From: Aminipila terrae
GTDB taxonomy: Bacteria > Bacillota > Clostridia > Peptostreptococcales > Anaerovoracaceae
Assembly (NCBI RefSeq): GCF_010120715.1
Contig: NZ_CP047591.1
Coordinates: 186,001-250,000, forward strand
Length of the DNA stretch: 64,000 nt
Direction of reading: 5' to 3'
Notes under the pieces: model-generated
What the model saw: only the letters and a program-made list of their open reading frames with translations
What the model was told of the DNA's origin: nothing
Database searches by the model: none
Shown here: positions 45,493 to 54,999 of the stretch, in pieces
Position numbering within the stretch: position 1 is the stretch's first letter
Layout: each line of letters starts with the position of its first letter
Translations under genes and position numbers: made by a program

Positions 45493-46392
45493 TTATGAAT
45501 ATATGCCGGGATGAAGCGTAATATTAATTCCATTTGCAATAATGTCCGAAAAATCCTTTATGACCTGATCAATATCTGTTGATGTCACAATCATGTCCTG
45601 TCCATTTTGTTCTATATAATTTTCCACCTCTACTGGATTCTTTATATAGCCCTCCAGTGCATCCATTATCAATGTACTGGAATCTATAACGGTAGGTACC
45701 CCTACTGATATAACACGATGTCCCAGAGTTTGCTGGTTTAACATGGTTCGATGGTTTCCCATGCCTGCTCCCGGGGAAATGCCAGTATCATTTATCTGTA
45801 TGGTTGTACTTATACGAGCAATGTTTCTGGCAGCCAGAGAATCCACAACTAAAATAATCTCCGGATTTACAATTTCTGCAGCTCTCTTTATGAGATCAGC
45901 TGTTTCCATCCCGGTAGACCCCATTACTCCTGGTATGAATCCACTTACACAGGCCTGTTCTTCGTCACCGTCGGTTTCATAAATAATAAACCAGTGCCTG
46001 GTTACTCTTACCTTAGAGACCGTATAAGGGCCCAGAGAATCTGGTGTCACCTTGTCATTTCCAAGTCCGATTACCAGAACCTTTAAATAATAATGAAATT
46101 TTATCAGATTTTTAAGTTCTTCCGCTAAGGCCTTGGAAGCACGTACTTTTAACTCTTCTTCACCATCTATAAGTCCATCTATTTCTAAAGTAATATAGTT
46201 TCCCATGGGTTTTTGCAATACAGCTTCACCTTTCGGATCTGTTATTTTAATTCTTGTTGATTTTATATCATCATCATACTGGATCTTTTCCATTTCAACT
46301 CCATCAATGTCACCAGTCTTGCCTCTTTCCTCATCATACATTTCCACATTTTCTATTGCTAAATCTGTTCTATACTTCAAATTTGTCACCAC
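45493..46392 (-). CDS. gpr: Spore germination protease GPR
   Basis: A 299-residue aspartic protease of the GPR family (YRTDLAIENVEMYD near the N-terminus; VLVIGLGNDKVTPDSLGP; GMGNHRTMLNQQTLG). It cleaves small acid-soluble proteins at germination. The 5' end is uncertain: GTG at 46392, a second GTG, or TTG at 46380 with a GGTGA site. Confidence 0.95.
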   Translation of the reverse strand: MVTNLKYRTDLAIENVEMYDEERGKTGDIDGVEMEKIQYDDDIKSTRIKITDPKGEAVLQKPMGNYITLEIDGLIDGEEELKVRASKALAEELKNLIKFHYYLKVLVIGLGNDKVTPDSLGPYTVSKVRVTRHWFIIYETDGDEEQACVSGFIPGVMGSTGMETADLIKRAAEIVNPEIILVVDSLAARNIARISTTIQINDTGISPGAGMGNHRTMLNQQTLGHRVISVGVPTVIDSSTLIMDALEGYIKNPVEVENYIEQNGQDMIVTSTDIDQVIKDFSDIIANGINITLHPGIYS

Positions 46393-46546
46393 TTTCTCTA
46401 AATCTCAAAGTTTTTCTATTCATATTGATTTTTCCCTTGCAATTTAGATTTTATTCATATATACTGTGTGTTGCGAAATATTTGCATTTTCTTATGTATA
46501 TTGCATAAGAGTGTAACAAATTAAGTATAAAGTGGGGTGAATTAAA

Positions 46547-46810
46547 ATGGCAAATATTAAATCCGCAAAGAAAAGAATCCTGGTAATCAACAAGAAATCA
46601 GCAAGAAACAGACGTATCAAATCACATCTAAAGGCAATCTTGAAGAACTTCGAAGCTGCAATCGCTGCTGGCGATATGGCTACAGCAAAAGAAAAGTTGG
46701 CTTTAGCAGAAAAGAAGCTTATGCAGGCTGCTGCAAAGAATACTATTCATAAAAATGCTGCGTCCAGAAAGGTTTCCAGATTAACTAAGAGATTCAATAA
46801 GGCTCAGTAA
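46547..46810 (+). CDS. rpsT: Ribosomal protein S20
   Basis: An 87-residue, Lys/Ala-rich protein with MANIKSAKKRILVINKKSA and the three-helix S20 pattern. It binds 16S rRNA in the small subunit. It has GTGGGGTGA upstream of ATG 46547 and is divergent from gpr, as is usual in clostridia. Confidence 0.98.
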   Translation: MANIKSAKKRILVINKKSARNRRIKSHLKAILKNFEAAIAAGDMATAKEKLALAEKKLMQAAAKNTIHKNAASRKVSRLTKRFNKAQ

Positions 46811-46869
46811 GTCTCACCCGTCCCCACCATGGGTAAGTTAAACCCATAGATTGAGAATTTAAACAATCG

Positions 46870-46909
46870 AAAACCGCTGGATGTGTCTCCCAGCGGTTTT
46901 ACTTTTTTT
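46870..46909 (+). terminator. Terminator of rpsT
   Basis: AAAACCGCTGG (46870-46880) pairs with CCAGCGGTTTT (46890-46900); ACTTTTTTT follows. Confidence 0.92.
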
Positions 46910-46961
46910 GAAATGATTAAAATATAATTATAATTCCTTTTTCCAGTAATTCATTTTCTAG

Positions 46962-48206
46962 TTAGTCCTGAATACTCACATTATTTCTAAATTCGCTTGG
47001 AGTCATATGCCTTAACTGAACAAAATTCCTTCTGAAAGTTTTTACAGTATTATAACCCACTCCGATAGCAATATCTGTTATTTCCATTTCTGTTTCAATG
47101 AGAAATTCACAGGCTTTATTTATTCTTGTTAAGTTTAAAAAATCATAAAAGTTTTTTTCAACCTGCAAAAGAAGGGATTTATTTAATTCCGTCAGGGATA
47201 TATGGAACTTATCAGCAACAGCTTGTGCTGTTAAATCTTCAGAAAAATTTCTCAATATATATTCAACAATTTTATAATCCTGCTTTGTTTCTTTTATTTT
47301 ACCTACATGCAGGGCTTTTCCATATGTTTTCCTGTAATTCCCAATCTTATCATCCATTCGGGCAGAAAATACTTTAGATATGTGTGCAGCATCTACATAC
47401 CCTATAATAGAAGCCAGTTCCTCCAGTGTAAAATCTGTGTATAGTAAATAATTTATAGTTTTGGTTACTCTCATTTCATTAATTAGTTCATTGAAAGATA
47501 ACCCTGTTTTCTCCAAAATATATTTACTGATAGAAGACTTACTCATATAAAACTGTTTTGACAGTTTATCCAGAGTCATTTTATCACTCAGATGCATGTA
47601 TATGTATCTTAAAATTAACGCTCTGGGGTCTCCGGGCTCTGCCAGTACTTTTGGCACCATTCTGTTAGCATCGGTTTCTCTGCAGAATATTGTGATCAGC
47701 TGCGCTATTAACGTACAAACATATATTTCGTGATAGCTGCCATGCTCCACTTCTTCCATTACTGATTCAATTCCTTCTTCTTCTTTAATTTTAGAAAATA
47801 TTGTCTCGATTTCTCTCTTTGCATTATCATTTAAAGTAATTACCGGGGTAACTTCAAGTTTCTTTAATATTGGCATTTCATCTGTATTTTCAACAACTAT
47901 TGAATGCAGCATGGTTGCCACTACCTCATAATTGTACTTTATTATTTCATACTGCAAAGGTTCTTCTACTTCAATTACTTCCGTGCAATCCCAAGGAAGA
48001 ATTGATAGTAAACAGTTTTTGCTGACTTCATATAGTTCTGTGTCCACCATAAATTTAGCTTTCCCTTTTCTGACATAAAGAAAGCGGGGACTTTGATGAT
48101 ATAAAGCGTGGGTTTTTTCATCAATTAACTCATAGTCAAATGAACATATCCTTTTTATATCAAGATTCGAACAATATTGTGATTGAAATTCGGCAATTTG
48201 CTGCAT
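46962..48206 (-). CDS. AraC-family regulator with two HTH modules
   Basis: A 414-residue protein. Residues ~40-110 look like a cupin sensor (FLYVRKGKAKFMVDTELYEV). A first AraC-type HTH lies at ~215-290 (LDKLSKQFYMSKSSISKYIL) and a second at ~320-410 (AQAVADKFHISLTELNK; MEITDIAIGVGYNTVKTFRR; HMTPSEFRN). Two complete AraC modules in one chain are uncommon. It lies next to the arc genes on the same strand and might control them, or respond to another metabolite. Confidence 0.85.
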   Translation of the reverse strand: MQQIAEFQSQYCSNLDIKRICSFDYELIDEKTHALYHQSPRFLYVRKGKAKFMVDTELYEVSKNCLLSILPWDCTEVIEVEEPLQYEIIKYNYEVVATMLHSIVVENTDEMPILKKLEVTPVITLNDNAKREIETIFSKIKEEEGIESVMEEVEHGSYHEIYVCTLIAQLITIFCRETDANRMVPKVLAEPGDPRALILRYIYMHLSDKMTLDKLSKQFYMSKSSISKYILEKTGLSFNELINEMRVTKTINYLLYTDFTLEELASIIGYVDAAHISKVFSARMDDKIGNYRKTYGKALHVGKIKETKQDYKIVEYILRNFSEDLTAQAVADKFHISLTELNKSLLLQVEKNFYDFLNLTRINKACEFLIETEMEITDIAIGVGYNTVKTFRRNFVQLRHMTPSEFRNNVSIQD

Positions 48207-48232
48207 CGTTATCTTCCTTTCTAAAGAGCATA

Positions 48233-48268
48233 AAAAATACCCCGCCCTGAGGATTGGTCAGAACGGGA
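48233..48268 (-). terminator. Terminator of the arcABC operon
   Basis: CCCGCCCTGA (48241-48250) pairs imperfectly with TCAGAACGGG (48258-48267); a T-rich tract follows on the minus strand. Confidence 0.8.
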
Positions 48269-48299
48269 TACTTTATTATAAATATATTTTTAATAAATT

Positions 48300-49253
48300 T
48301 TATGCAAAAGTAAGAACTGTTCCGGTCTTTCCTTCCAGTGCTTCTAAAGACTTGTCAAGAGACGTAATAATCGCTTTTTTAGATGGATTTGCTCTAACAA
48401 ACTTCATAGCTGCCTGAACCTTAGGAAGCATACTTCCAGGTGCAAACTGTCCTTCATCAACATATTTTGAAGCTTCTTCCAGGGTCATATGACCTAAATC
48501 CTCCTGATTTGGCTTATTATAGTTAATTGCAACCTTTTCCACTTCAGTAAGAATCATTAAGCAGTCTGCTTCAACCTGCTCTGCCAGTAGCTCTGCTGCA
48601 AAGTCTTTATCAATTACAGCTGCTACTCCTTCCAGAACTCCTGTACTCTTTTCAACAACAGGAACTCCACCGCCGCCACATGTTATAACTATAGTAGAAT
48701 CCCATAGCTTCCTAACAGCATCAATTTCTACTATTTTTTTAGGAATAGGAGAAGCTACTACTCTTCTGTACCCTCTTCCAGCATCTTCTTTCATTACATA
48801 GCCTTTTTCCTGCTCCAGCTGTTTTGCTTCTTCCTGGCTGTAGAACTGTCCTATAGGCTTTGTTGGGTTCTGGAACCCAGGATCTGCTTCATCCACAATC
48901 ATCTGTGTTGCCAGAGTTACAACTGGTATATTTTTATTTCTTAAATTCAGAGCATATTTTAAGCACTGCTGAATGTGATACCCAATGTAACCCTGTGACA
49001 TAGCACCGCATACATCAAATGGCATTACAGGTGTAACTTCTTTTGCAGTTTCATAGGCTTGCAGAATTCTGCCTACCTGTGGCCCATTTCCATGAACAAC
49101 AGCAATCTCATATCCTCTGCAGCTAATTTCAGCAATATGCTCGCTTGTTTTCTTTACTACCTCTAGCTGAGCTTCAGCAGTTGCAGGGCCCTTTCCGGAC
49201 TGCAGTGCATTACCGCCTAAGGCTATAACTATTCTTCCTAAACTCTTCTCCAT
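48300..49253 (-). CDS. arcC: Carbamate kinase
   Basis: A 317-residue amino-acid kinase fold protein with RIVIALGGNALQSG at the N-terminus and ITCGGGGVPVVE. It converts carbamoyl-phosphate and ADP to ATP, CO2 and ammonia, the energy-yielding step of arginine fermentation. ATG 49253 is preferred over GTG 49256 by spacing to AAGGAG. Confidence 0.96.
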   Translation of the reverse strand: MEKSLGRIVIALGGNALQSGKGPATAEAQLEVVKKTSEHIAEISCRGYEIAVVHGNGPQVGRILQAYETAKEVTPVMPFDVCGAMSQGYIGYHIQQCLKYALNLRNKNIPVVTLATQMIVDEADPGFQNPTKPIGQFYSQEEAKQLEQEKGYVMKEDAGRGYRRVVASPIPKKIVEIDAVRKLWDSTIVITCGGGGVPVVEKSTGVLEGVAAVIDKDFAAELLAEQVEADCLMILTEVEKVAINYNKPNQEDLGHMTLEEASKYVDEGQFAPGSMLPKVQAAMKFVRANPSKKAIITSLDKSLEALEGKTGTVLTFA

Positions 49254-49274
49254 CACTTTTCTCCTTAGTGCATA

Positions 49275-50279
49275 TTAGTTCTGTCTGCCAATAGTTGCAA
49301 CCATTACTGCCTTAATTGTGTGCATACGGTTTTCAGCTTCATCAAATACTTTTGAATATTTGCTTCTGAATACTTCGTCTGTTACTTCTCTGATATCATA
49401 GCCTTCTTCCTTCTGAGTCTTTGCCATCTTTGTTTCAAAGTCATGGAATGAAGGTAAGCAGTGCAAGAAGATTACGTCTTCATTTCCTGTTGCATCTACC
49501 ATTTCTTTTGTTACTTTATATGGAGTCAGCATCTTAACTTTTTCTGGAATCTGTGCTTCTTCTCCCATGGATGCCCAAACATCAGTGTAAAGTACATCTG
49601 CTCCTTTTAAGCATTCTGGTGTGCTGCAAAGCTCAATCTTTGCACCTGTTGCTGCAGCTACTTCATTTACTTTTGCTAAAATATCTTTATCAATTTCATC
49701 TAAAAGAACCTGTGGTCCATAAGCTACATAGTGCATACCCATCTTTGCACATCCGTACATCCATGCATAGCTCATATTGTTTCTTACGTCGCCGCAGAAA
49801 ACTACTTTAACCTTATTTAAAGGCTTTGCAATATGTTCTTCGATAGTTAAAAGGTCTGCTAAAATCTGAGTAGGATGATCTATGTCAGTCAATCCATTCC
49901 ATACCGGAATACCTGCATACTTAGCTAAATCTTCAACTAACTTCTGATCATATCCTCTGTATTCAATACCATCATAAAATCTGCCAAATACTTTTGCAGA
50001 GTCTTCAACGGACTCTTTCTTACCGAACTGTGAGCTGTTTGAATCTAGGAATGTAACGTGACCACCTTCATCTAAACAAGCAACTTCAAATGCACATCTT
50101 GTTCTTGTAGAAGTTTTTTCAAAAAGAAGTACTACATTCTTTCCTTTTAAAGCGTCCCCCTGAATTCCTGCACGTTTTTTAGACTTTAAGTCGTGTGCAA
50201 GATCTAGCATATATCTGATTTCTTCTGGGGTAAAATCCATTAGTGTTAAAAAACTTCTTCCTTTAAGATTAACTGCCAT
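49275..50279 (-). CDS. arcB: Catabolic ornithine carbamoyltransferase
   Basis: A 334-residue enzyme with EKTSTRTRCAFEVAC (carbamoyl-phosphate site), the HPTQ region in IDHPTQILADL, and HCLPSFHD (ornithine site). In this operon it works in the catabolic direction, splitting citrulline to ornithine and carbamoyl-phosphate. It is flanked by arcA and arcC. Confidence 0.96.
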   Translation of the reverse strand: MAVNLKGRSFLTLMDFTPEEIRYMLDLAHDLKSKKRAGIQGDALKGKNVVLLFEKTSTRTRCAFEVACLDEGGHVTFLDSNSSQFGKKESVEDSAKVFGRFYDGIEYRGYDQKLVEDLAKYAGIPVWNGLTDIDHPTQILADLLTIEEHIAKPLNKVKVVFCGDVRNNMSYAWMYGCAKMGMHYVAYGPQVLLDEIDKDILAKVNEVAAATGAKIELCSTPECLKGADVLYTDVWASMGEEAQIPEKVKMLTPYKVTKEMVDATGNEDVIFLHCLPSFHDFETKMAKTQKEEGYDIREVTDEVFRSKYSKVFDEAENRMHTIKAVMVATIGRQN

Positions 50280-50330
50280 ATCCTTTTTCTCCTTTTTCTT
50301 TTTGTAATATATTTTTTTAAAATAGGTTTA

Positions 50331-51554
50331 CTATTCTCTGACAAGTGGCATACTCATGCAACGAGGGCCGCCTCTTCCTCTTGATAATTCAGCACTTGGA
50401 ACTTCCAGTACTGTAACATCATAGTCTCTAAGCAATTTATTAGTCACAGTATTTCTCTGGTATGTGACAATTTTACCTGGAGCAATACATAATGTGTTGG
50501 AACCATCATTCCACTGCTCTCTTTGAGCAGCAATAAGGTCTTCGCCTCCACACTTTATCAGTGTAATTTTTTCAATTCCCAGATATTTTTCAAGAATTGC
50601 CTCTAATTTATCTTCAACTTTCTTTACAGCAAGTTCATCATTGCTGTTTCCTCGTTTGATTTCATATACAACCAGAGGACCTAAAATGCCTGGATGTACT
50701 GTAAATTTATCAACATCAATCTGTGTAAAAACAGTATCAAGGTGCATAAATGCTCTGGAAACAGGAATATCAAAAGCAAGAACTGTATCTATTGTAGCAT
50801 TTGTGTTGGCAAAAATGTTTTTTGCTAGTACTTCAACTGCAGCGGGTTCTGTTCTCTGTGAAACACCAACCGCTAAAACTTTATCATTCAGGTTTAAGAT
50901 GTCTCCGCCTTCTACGTGGAATTGTTCATAACGGTTGTAGAACATATCTACCTTATCTTTATAATCAGGATGATACTTGAAAATATATTCTCCATAAATT
51001 GTTTCTCTGTTTCTTGTCTGAGAATACATTTTGTTAACACTTACACCATTTCCTATGCAGGCAAACGGGTCTCTTGTAAAATAAAGATTTGGCATTGGGT
51101 CAACAATCAGTTTATCTGGAGTGCTCATCAGGTCAACTAATGAATCGCTTGGCTTCCAGTTCAGCTCTCTTAGCACAATTCCTTCCATTGATTTCAGGAC
51201 CATTTCTTTTTTGTTGTCATTATGCTGAAGCATAAACTGATAAATTTTTTCCGTTTGCTTTTTAGAGCTGACACCAGCTTCTTTAATCCACTGATACAAG
51301 AACTGATCTCTGATTTCATCGTTTAGATTCAGTACATCCGCCATTAAATCTTCTAAATACACTACTTCAACGCCATTGTCCCTCAATGTCTGTGCAAAAG
51401 CGTCATGTTCAGCCTGTGCAACTTCAAGGAAAGGAATATCATCAAATAATAACCTATCCAAAGTATCTGGTGTTAAGTTTTCCAACTCTTTACCAGGGCG
51501 ATGTAGCAATACCTTCTTTAATGGTCTGATTTCACTTTTTACATTAATTACCAT
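50331..51554 (-). CDS. arcA: Arginine deiminase
   Basis: A 407-residue enzyme. HVEGGDILNL carries catalytic His/Glu, NLYFTRDPFA is a substrate-binding loop, and the nucleophile Cys lies near the end in GGPRCMSMPLVRE. It hydrolyses arginine to citrulline and ammonia. First gene of the operon, with a promoter region ~100 bases upstream. Confidence 0.97.
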   Translation of the reverse strand: MVINVKSEIRPLKKVLLHRPGKELENLTPDTLDRLLFDDIPFLEVAQAEHDAFAQTLRDNGVEVVYLEDLMADVLNLNDEIRDQFLYQWIKEAGVSSKKQTEKIYQFMLQHNDNKKEMVLKSMEGIVLRELNWKPSDSLVDLMSTPDKLIVDPMPNLYFTRDPFACIGNGVSVNKMYSQTRNRETIYGEYIFKYHPDYKDKVDMFYNRYEQFHVEGGDILNLNDKVLAVGVSQRTEPAAVEVLAKNIFANTNATIDTVLAFDIPVSRAFMHLDTVFTQIDVDKFTVHPGILGPLVVYEIKRGNSNDELAVKKVEDKLEAILEKYLGIEKITLIKCGGEDLIAAQREQWNDGSNTLCIAPGKIVTYQRNTVTNKLLRDYDVTVLEVPSAELSRGRGGPRCMSMPLVRE

Positions 51555-52130
51555 TAAGCAGCCTCCTAAATTAATAATTTTAGATCACTTTTTAATAGAA
51601 GTTAAGCATTAATAAGTTTAGCATTATTAAAAAGTTACGAAGTATAATACCATCATGCGCATGCATTTTCTATCACAAACACATCATACATAAAATTAGC
51701 CAGATATGTGTGAATATAAAACTCAAATATTTTGTATTTTATCTTCCTATTTTACTTAGTACTAATTTATAATTATATTTACTTCTATAATTTCTAATTT
51801 TGATAAAACCGCCACTTATACTTATATTAATTTTATTTGATGATTAAATAATCAACCGCAATGTATCGAAATATACATAATGTTTTTAATATTTTGTCCC
51901 TTTGATATTTTTTTCTTAATTTTCTTAATCTTATACTCAAATTATACAAACAATGTAAACCCATTGCAATCACTTACTTATATACTTATGTCCAAAAAAA
52001 AATATCCATATTTTCACTTTTTACAACTTAGCCTGTAAAGTTAATGGTAACTTATGTTATAATAAATCTATTGAATTTTGTTATAACATCCCAGACTATG
52101 ATAAATTTTAACAAACATGAGGTGATTGAG
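51555..52130. other. Divergent control region between arcA and the PucR regulator
   Basis: A 576-base AT-rich gap. For arcA an extended -10 (TGG then TATTAT, minus strand, 51644-51649) has a 10-bp palindrome CATGCGCATG (51654-51663) in its spacer. For the regulator, TGT then TATAAT (52055-52063, plus strand). Two further dyads are TGATTA-AA-TAATCA (51841-51854) and ATGTAT-N6-ATACAT (51861-51878). These are candidate operators. No gene is seen. Confidence 0.55.
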
Positions 52131-53297
52131 TTGATACAAGTCAAGGAATTATTAAAAATGCCTTTATTTCAAAGCTTTAAATTAATAGCTGGTGAAAATG
52201 GATTAGACCAGCAATTTAACAATGTTGTAATCCTTGAATACGAAAGTGTTAATAATTCTTACCATGTATTTAATCCTGGAGATTTTATCTTAACCTCTTT
52301 ATTTTTTGCCGTAAATGATCCTGATTCCATTGTCACTGCTTTACGTAATGTCATCAACCGGCGTATTGCCGGCATTGCCATAAAAACAGTTTTCTTTGAT
52401 GATATTCCCCTGGAAATAAAAAAATATGCATATGAAAAAAAAGTTCCCATTTTTACTTTTAATGGAGTATACATGGAAGACTTAATTTTATGTGTTAATA
52501 ACTTTCTAAAATTAAAGCAGCATTTTCTAATCAATGAAAATAATATCAAAAAACTAGTTAGTGCTGCCAGTTCACCAGAAATAATTCAAAATATTATTAA
52601 ACAGATTAATCCATTATTTTTCCCAAATGTCACTGTTGCATTTATTACTCCTAAAGATGAAAAGTCTAATATCCAATTTACATCACACTTTTATGAACTC
52701 TTTTATAAAAACTACAATGAAACCATGTCGACCCACTATTCCTACATAAAATATCAGTCAGGCATGCTTATTATACAAACTTCTCCTTCCTCTGCTCCTA
52801 TTGAAGTATCGGTCTTTCATAGACTTTTAGACTCAATTCGGTTAAATCCGGAGCTGTTTTATATAGGTATCAGCGAGCAAAGGAACTGCTACAGCGATTT
52901 CCATATTGCTATTAAAACGGCAATATGGGCAAATCAGGTTGGCCAGATGAATCACTCAGATGTGACATATTATAGAGACATAGGTGTATATAAATGGCTG
53001 GCACCTTTATTTAATGAATCTGCTATTGAAAACGATTATAAGGAATTAATTAATAAAATAAGTGAATATGATAAAAATTTTAAATCAAATCTATGGGACA
53101 CATTAATTGTCTTTATAAAAAACAATGGGGAGTATTCTAAAACTGCTAAAGATCTTTTTCAGCATCCCAATACCATCCGGTATCGGATAAAGAAAATCCG
53201 GGAAGTAACAGGTCTTGAAACCGAAGACTATTATGCGCAGCTGTATATCTGCGTTAAACTCTATCTTCTTTCCGGTGAATCATCATATAATATTTAA
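52131..53297 (+). CDS. PucR-family transcription regulator
   Basis: About 388 residues. The N-terminal PucR domain starts IQVKELLKMPLFQSFKLIAG. The C-terminal HTH is in DLFQHPNTIRYRIKKIREVTG. I use TTG 52131 with an AGGTGA site; an ATG at 52044 lies upstream of the -10 element, so it cannot be transcribed from that promoter. PucR proteins often activate purine or amino-acid degradation. The position between arcA and arcD, divergent from arcABC, makes arginine catabolism the likely target. Confidence 0.88.
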   Translation: MIQVKELLKMPLFQSFKLIAGENGLDQQFNNVVILEYESVNNSYHVFNPGDFILTSLFFAVNDPDSIVTALRNVINRRIAGIAIKTVFFDDIPLEIKKYAYEKKVPIFTFNGVYMEDLILCVNNFLKLKQHFLINENNIKKLVSAASSPEIIQNIIKQINPLFFPNVTVAFITPKDEKSNIQFTSHFYELFYKNYNETMSTHYSYIKYQSGMLIIQTSPSSAPIEVSVFHRLLDSIRLNPELFYIGISEQRNCYSDFHIAIKTAIWANQVGQMNHSDVTYYRDIGVYKWLAPLFNESAIENDYKELINKISEYDKNFKSNLWDTLIVFIKNNGEYSKTAKDLFQHPNTIRYRIKKIREVTGLETEDYYAQLYICVKLYLLSGESSYNI

Positions 53298-53304
53298 AGT
53301 ACAT

Positions 53305-53349
53305 AAAAAAACTAAGGAAATGCAGTGTTTAGCATTTCCTTAGTTTTTT
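53305..53349. terminator. Bidirectional terminator between the PucR gene and arcD
   Basis: A long perfect stem (53305-53323 with 53332-53349) with an AAAAAA/TTTTTT base, giving a U-tract on either strand for the convergent genes. Confidence 0.93.
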
Positions 53350-53373
53350 CTTTGCTGTTATATAAGAACCTTA

Positions 53374-54783
53374 TTACATGGCAATCTGCCCTGTAATAAG
53401 TAAGTATATAGAAAATATGGCTCCTAAAACGATGAGTCCTGCAACAATAAGTTCTTTTTTATTGAAAATCTTCTCACAGCCATTTTCCCTTCTGGCCTTA
53501 GCATAAAAATACATTCCAAGAATATATACTGTGAAACACAATAAGAAATATTCCAGGCCAGATGCATATATTGCCCAGGCAAAGAAAATACAGCCTAAAA
53601 TCCCAATAATCATTTGTACATTTTCATGTCTCTGAAAGGAGAATTTCACCTGATACATGGTTACCAGAATCCATGTTACAAAAATTGCTGCAGTACAGAG
53701 TGAGTAAGCAAAGTTATATGCCTTTTCTGTAAAAAGCAGAGTAAACACAAACAGCTGTGTCAATACAGTCATGAAGATTAAAGAAAAAGTTGGTGAATTG
53801 GCACTGTTCACTTCTCCAAACTTTTTAGGCAGAAGCTTCTGTTTTGCCATAAGAAGAGTTGTTTCTGCAGGAAGCATGGTCCATGACAGCCAGCATCCAA
53901 ATATTGAAATGATTAATCCAATATTAATCATTGCTGCCCCCCAAGGCCCGACAATTTCCTTTAAAATATATCCCATAGATGGCTGTCCAAAGTGAACAAT
54001 TGTTTCTCTGTCCATTAATCCATATGGAAGCAGTGATACTAATATATAAATTATCAATAATCCTATTAAGCCCAGAACTGTAGATTTTGCTGCCACAGAT
54101 TTTGTCTTGGCACGGTCTGCCATCATTGCAGCACCTTCGATACCTACAAATACCCACATTAACACCATCATACTGTTTTGAATCTGACTGAAGACCCCTT
54201 TAATCTCAAAATTACCTGATACGGTCCCCCAGAAATTAGCTGTAAATACATCGGCTTTAAAAGATATAATAGCAATTACTGCGAAGATAAATAAAGGCAC
54301 TAGTTTACATACTGTTACAACAACATTAATAATTGCTGCACTCTCAATTCCTTTATTAACAAGGAAACACATAAACCATAAAATCACACTGGCAATTAAA
54401 ATAGATAATAGGTTCTGTCCTCCTTTGAGTGCAGGAACAAAATAACCAACAGCACTCATCATCATTGTAGCAAAAGCTACATTGCCCAGCCATGCAGAAA
54501 GCCAGTAGCCCCATCCACTGATAAATCCTCCAAAAGGTCCAAATCCTGCCTCTGCATAACTAAATACACCACTTAGCTCAGGTCTCTTTGCAATGAGGTT
54601 CGTAAATGAAAGACATAACATAAGAACTCCAATACCTACAATTAACCATGCAATTATTGCAGCTCCGGGGCTGGAACTCTCTGCCATATCTGATGAAATA
54701 CCGAAAATTCCACTTCCTATAGAGGAACTAATAACCATAGCAACCAGTGCTACTACCCCCAGTTTTTTTGAATTATCTGACAT
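53374..54783 (-). CDS. arcD: Arginine:ornithine antiporter
   Basis: A 469-residue APC-family protein with ~12 helices. VISSSIGSGIFGISSDMAE is the substrate-backbone helix, and the ArcD/LysP-like region PAETTLLMAKQKLLPKKFG follows mid-protein. It exchanges external arginine for internal ornithine, completing the deiminase pathway. Lysine or other cationic amino acids are alternative substrates. Confidence 0.88.
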   Translation of the reverse strand: MSDNSKKLGVVALVAMVISSSIGSGIFGISSDMAESSSPGAAIIAWLIVGIGVLMLCLSFTNLIAKRPELSGVFSYAEAGFGPFGGFISGWGYWLSAWLGNVAFATMMMSAVGYFVPALKGGQNLLSILIASVILWFMCFLVNKGIESAAIINVVVTVCKLVPLFIFAVIAIISFKADVFTANFWGTVSGNFEIKGVFSQIQNSMMVLMWVFVGIEGAAMMADRAKTKSVAAKSTVLGLIGLLIIYILVSLLPYGLMDRETIVHFGQPSMGYILKEIVGPWGAAMINIGLIISIFGCWLSWTMLPAETTLLMAKQKLLPKKFGEVNSANSPTFSLIFMTVLTQLFVFTLLFTEKAYNFAYSLCTAAIFVTWILVTMYQVKFSFQRHENVQMIIGILGCIFFAWAIYASGLEYFLLCFTVYILGMYFYAKARRENGCEKIFNKKELIVAGLIVLGAIFSIYLLITGQIAM

Positions 54784-54942
54784 AATATAATACCATCCTT
54801 CCTTAGTCCGATTTCATCTCATTTGTTTGATTATTACTCTGACTATTATAGTGAATCTGTATTTTATCTGACTTCCTAATTAAAACAATTTTTTTGTATT
54901 TTATTGTTGCATTTTTTCCCAAAAATATTTTAAAAATCACAT

Positions 54943-54980
54943 AAAAAAAGGCCCTGATAATAAATGAGGCCTTTTTTTGA
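54943..54980 (-). terminator. Terminator of the homoserine dehydrogenase unit
   Basis: AAAAAAAGGCC/GGCCTTTTTTT stem; T-run on the minus strand just after the hom stop. Confidence 0.9.
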
Positions 54981-54999
54981 CGATAAATTTTTAATTGAT

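Noticed and set aside
52044..52130. Upstream start for the PucR regulator
   Set aside because: The ATG lies before the extended -10 at 52055-52063; the TTG at 52131 has a proper ribosome site and matches family N-termini.
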